Source: Tenacibaculum skagerrakense (GTDB lineage Bacteria > Bacteroidota > Bacteroidia > Flavobacteriales > Flavobacteriaceae). From it: 64,000 nucleotides of DNA. Each line of letters begins with the position of its first letter. The stretch's first letter is position 1. The notes under the pieces are model-generated. The model made no database searches, was not told the origin of the DNA, and saw only the letters and a list, made by a program, of their open reading frames with translations. The translations under genes and the position numbers were made by a program. Below, piece by piece: positions 60,834 to 64,000 of the stretch. The stretch spans positions 310,001 through 374,000 of the forward strand of contig NZ_SLXM01000002.1 of the NCBI RefSeq assembly GCF_004345825.1, read 5' to 3'.

Positions 60834-61646
60834 ATGGAAGAAGAAAATAAAACAAGGAAGAAAAAATTTGTTTTAACAGAAGAAGCTGTTGAGAAATTAA
60901 ATACTAAAAAAGGATTTATGTCAATTCTTTTAAGAGAGCCTTATAATGTAGAACGTGCTTTGCGTTATGTTAATTATTTGGATCGATTAGAGGAATTGCA
61001 GGTAGAGTTAATCCGATTGCAAACTTGGGCAATTAAGAATGGTGAAAGAATTATTATACTATTTGAAGGAAGAGATGCTGCTGGAAAAGGAGGAGCTATA
61101 AGAAGAATTACAGAACGTATAAATCCTCGTTTCATGAAAATTGTAGCGTTGCCTAAACCAACTGAAGATCAGGAAACTCAGTGGTATTTTCAACGTTATG
61201 TAGAGCAATTTCCAAAAGCTGGGGAAATAATGTTGTTAGATAGAAGTTGGTATAATAGAGCTGTTGTTGAGCCTGTAAATGGATTTTGTACTGAAGAGCA
61301 ATACAATATATTTATGAAGCAGGTAAACGGTTTTGAAAAAATGATCTTACAATCTGGAATTAGATTGGTGAAAATTTATATGTCAATTTCAAAAAAAGAG
61401 CAGCAAAAAAGATTTGATGATATAAAAAACGATCCTTTAAAGCAATGGAAAATGACTCCTGTCGATGAAAGGGCTCAAGATTTATGGGATAATTATACTG
61501 TATATAAAAAGAAAATGTTTAAGAAAACAAATACAGAATTATCTCCCTGGAAAATCATCAAAGCAAATAGAAAAACAGAAGCTAGAATTGCTTGTATAGA
61601 GCACATACTAGAAAGTATTCCGTATGATAAAACAACTAAAATTTAG
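60834..61646 (+). CDS. ppk2: polyphosphate kinase 2, class I type (second of tandem pair)
   Basis: The 270-residue paralogue keeps all motifs of the first: Walker A EGRDAAGKGG (G79-K85), QWYFQRYVEQFPKAGEIMLLDRSWYNRAVVEPVNGFC, and lid WKMTPVDERAQDLWDNYT. The N-terminal region differs (Lys-rich start and a LREPYNVERALRYVNYLDRLEELQ helix). Because both copies are intact and adjacent with a 2-bp gap, they may form a hetero-oligomer or serve different nucleotides. Confidence 0.94.
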   Translation: MEEENKTRKKKFVLTEEAVEKLNTKKGFMSILLREPYNVERALRYVNYLDRLEELQVELIRLQTWAIKNGERIIILFEGRDAAGKGGAIRRITERINPRFMKIVALPKPTEDQETQWYFQRYVEQFPKAGEIMLLDRSWYNRAVVEPVNGFCTEEQYNIFMKQVNGFEKMILQSGIRLVKIYMSISKKEQQKRFDDIKNDPLKQWKMTPVDERAQDLWDNYTVYKKKMFKKTNTELSPWKIIKANRKTEARIACIEHILESIPYDKTTKI

Positions 61647-61657
61647 TTGAAATATTA

Positions 61658-62293
61658 TTACTTTTCTTTTGATTTTTTAACTTCTTCAAAAACAAAAAAT
61701 AATTCACCTGCAATTTGTTTGCTAGTTTCTAGGTATTTTTCGTTCTGATTTTCAGTGTTGTCTGCTTCTTTGGGGTCAATATACGGCAAATGAAAACGTT
61801 CAATTGCATCGGGTATAAAAGGACAATTTTGGTCTGCACTATTACAAGTGGTAATAGCTATATAAGGGTATGAATTATGCGGATTATCATACGTTTTAGA
61901 AAATCCTAAGATTGATTTTTTTGTACCGTGAAATGTTATTAAATATCTTGGATTTTGATGTGAAAAATCATCAACGTTAAATTCAAAACCATTTTTTTGT
62001 AGGCACTTAACAGTGTTTCTGTGGAAAGCTGTTACTTCAGTTCCTCCTGAAAATGAAAAAATTGAATCTAATGAAAAATAAGTACTAGCATAAAAAGACC
62101 ATACCTGAGCCATCTGACTTCTACGGGAGTTGTGAGTGCATATAAAGTTCAAGTTAATCTTATCTCTGTCTTCTAATTCATCTACAATTTTAGTCGCTAT
62201 AGAAAGTAATAATTTTTTTCTTTCTTCAGAAAGTGTTAATTCTTCTCTAGCTGATTCAAAAAAATCTCTTGTAGTACTAGTGGTTTTAATCAT
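61658..62293 (-). CDS. arsenate reductase, thioredoxin-coupled LMW-phosphatase type (second copy)
   Basis: The 211-residue protein is a paralogue of the 28645-29253 product, with P-loop CTHNSRRS (C52-R58) and the Cx6C redox pair C150/C157 in TCNSADQNCPF. It shares SGGTEVTAFHRNT and YLPYIDP-like segments, so it should reduce arsenate using thioredoxin. Unlike the first copy it has no ArsR, DUF6428 or pump beside it, and no ArsR-type dyad was found upstream. Confidence 0.87.
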   Translation of the reverse strand: MIKTTSTTRDFFESAREELTLSEERKKLLLSIATKIVDELEDRDKINLNFICTHNSRRSQMAQVWSFYASTYFSLDSIFSFSGGTEVTAFHRNTVKCLQKNGFEFNVDDFSHQNPRYLITFHGTKKSILGFSKTYDNPHNSYPYIAITTCNSADQNCPFIPDAIERFHLPYIDPKEADNTENQNEKYLETSKQIAGELFFVFEEVKKSKEK

Positions 62294-62323
62294 TATTTAT
62301 TATTCTTTTACCGGGGGTTAATG

Positions 62324-62331
62324 TATTTTTG
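62324..62331 (+). promoter_or_regulatory. -7 box upstream of the Smr gene
   Basis: TATTTTTG matches TAnnTTTG and would leave a leader of about 60 nt before the Smr-domain gene. No clear -33 box. Confidence 0.35.
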
Positions 62332-62396
62332 TACATCAATTGTAACTGCAAAATTAAGAAAGATAACAGGATTTTATTTTTAAGTTAAAGTTAAGT

Positions 62397-62939
62397 ATGT
62401 GTTTAGAAATCGGTAATAAAGTTGCTGTTTTAGATGATGTTATTGAAGGAATCGTAACGAAAATCATAAAAAATAAAATTTTGGTCAAGACCAATGATGG
62501 AATGGAGATGTGGTTCACAGATTCAGAATTGGTTAAGATAGAAGTTAGCCAGAGTGATTTGTTAAAATCAGTATCTGTGGATAGTTCTTTGTTAAAGGAG
62601 AAAGTGAAAGAATTTCCAAAAAAACAGAATTCATTGTTTAAAAAAGCAAAAAATGAAGTAGTTATGGAGGTGGATTTGCATATCGAAAAACTGGTGAAAT
62701 CGAAAAAAGGAATGGATAATTATGATATACTAACTATTCAAATTGAAACGGCTAAAAGGAAAATTGAATATTGTATTCAAAAAAGAATTTCTAAAATTAT
62801 ATTTATCCATGGAGTTGGAGAAGGTGTTCTAAAAACAGAATTACATTTTTTGTTGAATAACTATAATGTAAAATATTATGATGCGTCTTATCAAAAATAT
62901 GGATTAGGAGCTACCGAGGTGTATATTTTTCAGAACTAG
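62397..62939 (+). CDS. Smr domain protein (DUF2027-type)
   Basis: The 180-residue protein has an N-terminal small beta domain (GNKVAVLDDVIEGIVTKIIKNKILVKTNDGMEMWF, DUF2027-like) and a C-terminal Smr domain with the VDLHIEKL motif and the KIIFIHGVGEGVLKTEL stretch (HGxGxG-like). Smr domains nick DNA or RNA; this short type lacks MutS2 ATPase parts. It precedes a cysteine desulfurase by 30 bp. Confidence 0.9.
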   Translation: MCLEIGNKVAVLDDVIEGIVTKIIKNKILVKTNDGMEMWFTDSELVKIEVSQSDLLKSVSVDSSLLKEKVKEFPKKQNSLFKKAKNEVVMEVDLHIEKLVKSKKGMDNYDILTIQIETAKRKIEYCIQKRISKIIFIHGVGEGVLKTELHFLLNNYNVKYYDASYQKYGLGATEVYIFQN

Positions 62940-62947
62940 TAAAATTG

Positions 62948-62955
62948 TATTTTTG
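62948..62955 (+). promoter_or_regulatory. -7 box upstream of the cysteine desulfurase gene
   Basis: TATTTTTG matches TAnnTTTG, 14 bp before the start codon; no clear -33 box. Confidence 0.35.
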
Positions 62956-62969
62956 CGTAAATTTTTAAT

Positions 62970-64000
62970 ATGAAACAGGTTTATTTTGATAATGCTGCCA
63001 CAACTTTCATGTATGAAGAAGTAATTGATGTTATGATGGATAGCATGAAGAATAATTTTGGAAATCCTTCATCTACGCATCAATTTGGAAGAAAAGCCAA
63101 GGTGGCTTTGGAGACTTCTCGTAAGAGTATTGCAAAGTCAATAGGAGCAAATTCATCTGAAATTATTTTTACTTCAAGTGGTACCGAGGGAAACAACTTA
63201 GTGCTAAATAATGCTGTTAAATATTTGGGGGTTAAGGTGATAATTACTTCTAAAATAGAGCATCATGCTGTGTTAAATGTAGTTGAAAATCTAGCTAAGG
63301 AATATGGTGTATTGGTTAGATATGTTGAGTTGGATGAATTGGGAGGGATGGATTTAAATAGTCTTAATAAGCTTTTAAAAGATTCTGATGAAAAAACATT
63401 AGTTAGCTTAATGATGGTAAATAATGAAATTGGAAATATTTTACCTTATAAAGAAGTTGCCAGTTTATGTGATGAGTACAAAGCATTGTTTCATACAGAT
63501 GCTGTTCAGGCAGTAGGTCATTTACCCATTGATTTAAAAAATGTTTCAATCGATTTTTTAGTGGCAAGTGCTCATAAATTTCATGGATCAAAAGGGATTG
63601 GTTTTGTTTATTTTGATAAAAAGCATGTTATCAAACCTATGATTTTAGGAGGTAATCAAGAAAAAGGTATACGTTCAAGTACTGAAAATATTCATGCTAT
63701 TGTAGGAATGGCGAAAGCATTAGAGATTTCTATTGGTATAATGATTCAGAGTTCTGAACATATTTTGGGGATTAAGAAATATATGTGTGAACAACTCAAA
63801 GAAGTGTTTCCTGATGTCAAATTTAATGGGTATTCTTCTTCTGTAGATAAAGGTATTCCTAAAATCCTGAATGTTCGTTTTCCTAAGCAAGATAAAATGC
63901 TACTTTTTAATTTAGACTTAAAAGGTGTGGCTGCCTCAAGTGGGAGTGCTTGTCAAAGTGGAGGGAGTAAAGTTTCTCATGTGTTAAAAGAATTTTTAAC
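62970..64000 (+). CDS. cysteine desulfurase (NifS/IscS-like), 3' end cut by window
   Basis: The frame runs from ATG at 62970 past the window edge (343 codons seen). It is a PLP-dependent cysteine desulfurase: YFDNAATTF at the N-terminus, FTSSGTEGNN, KIEHHAVLN, HTDAVQAVGH, the PLP lysine in SAHKFHG (K203) and the persulfide-forming cysteine in SSGSACQSGG (C328). It supplies sulfur for Fe-S clusters or tRNA thiolation. Neighbouring isc or suf genes are not visible. Confidence 0.95.
   Translation, partial: MKQVYFDNAATTFMYEEVIDVMMDSMKNNFGNPSSTHQFGRKAKVALETSRKSIAKSIGANSSEIIFTSSGTEGNNLVLNNAVKYLGVKVIITSKIEHHAVLNVVENLAKEYGVLVRYVELDELGGMDLNSLNKLLKDSDEKTLVSLMMVNNEIGNILPYKEVASLCDEYKALFHTDAVQAVGHLPIDLKNVSIDFLVASAHKFHGSKGIGFVYFDKKHVIKPMILGGNQEKGIRSSTENIHAIVGMAKALEISIGIMIQSSEHILGIKKYMCEQLKEVFPDVKFNGYSSSVDKGIPKILNVRFPKQDKMLLFNLDLKGVAASSGSACQSGGSKVSHVLKEFL

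Overview
The window is AT-rich, densely coded DNA from a member of the Bacteroidota, almost certainly a marine Flavobacteriaceae (Tenacibaculum/Polaribacter-like; the genus cannot be fixed from sequence alone). The evidence is the gene families themselves (DUF4834, DUF5683, DUF6428, DUF4159, YfhO, WbqC, long LepB with a DUF5684-like head, AraC regulators with TPR or membrane sensor domains), the absence of Shine-Dalgarno sequences, and repeated -7 boxes of the Bacteroidota type TAnnTTTG. No rRNA, tRNA or CRISPR array was seen.

Layout. 1-5.3 kb: lower half of the 3-hydroxyanthranilate (kynurenine) meta-cleavage pathway: RidA-type deaminase (partial), semialdehyde dehydrogenase, a periplasmic protein, a degenerate SDR, 3-hydroxyanthranilate 3,4-dioxygenase and ACMS decarboxylase, closed by a terminator and followed by a single-gene IS200-type insertion sequence. 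5.8-13.1 kb: YceI lipoprotein, then the housekeeping block rsfS-ftsH-LUD-cdsA-ACBP facing birA, and SRPBCC/pyrE facing a NUDIX gene. 13.1-15.7 kb: dnaK, preceded by an unusual promoter with CTGTCA repeats and a sigma-54-like element, and a YjbQ gene. 15.7-25.7 kb: a membrane-maintenance module on the minus strand (YbjN-like, PspA/IM30, Asp-rich OB-fold membrane protein, flotillin, 1617-residue AAA+ ATPase) with a divergent XRE/S24-like regulator. 26-32.5 kb: NDH-2, lipoprotein, an arsenic-type cluster (flavin reductase, ArsR, ArsC, DUF6428) without an efflux pump, a class III PPK2, an exonuclease. 32.6-45.7 kb: GH3-beta-lactamase fusion, DUF4159, a membrane-bound AraC regulator followed by two copies of a 31-bp dyad each heading a short terminated transcript, rsmE, GNAT, a beta-barrel protein with a charged tail, DUF4834, YfhO and a TPR-AraC regulator. 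45.9-50.4 kb: a translationally coupled surface-glycan operon (methyltransferase, two GT4 enzymes, flippase). 50.5-58.8 kb: Crp/Fnr regulator, wbqC-lepB-dapB-DUF5683-parB-parA, an unknown lipoprotein, dnaN. 58.9-64 kb: LpxR-like protein, tandem class I PPK2 genes, a second ArsC, an Smr-domain protein, and a cysteine desulfurase cut by the window edge.

Most of the window is conserved chromosomal backbone. The parts most worth a second look are the paired dyad/small-transcript units beside the AraC membrane regulator (36.2-36.6 kb), the PspA-flotillin-giant AAA+ module (15.7-25.7 kb), the dnaK promoter (13.1-13.2 kb) and the two ArsR-type operators (29.25 and 29.64 kb). All functional statements rest on motif recognition by eye; no database search was run.
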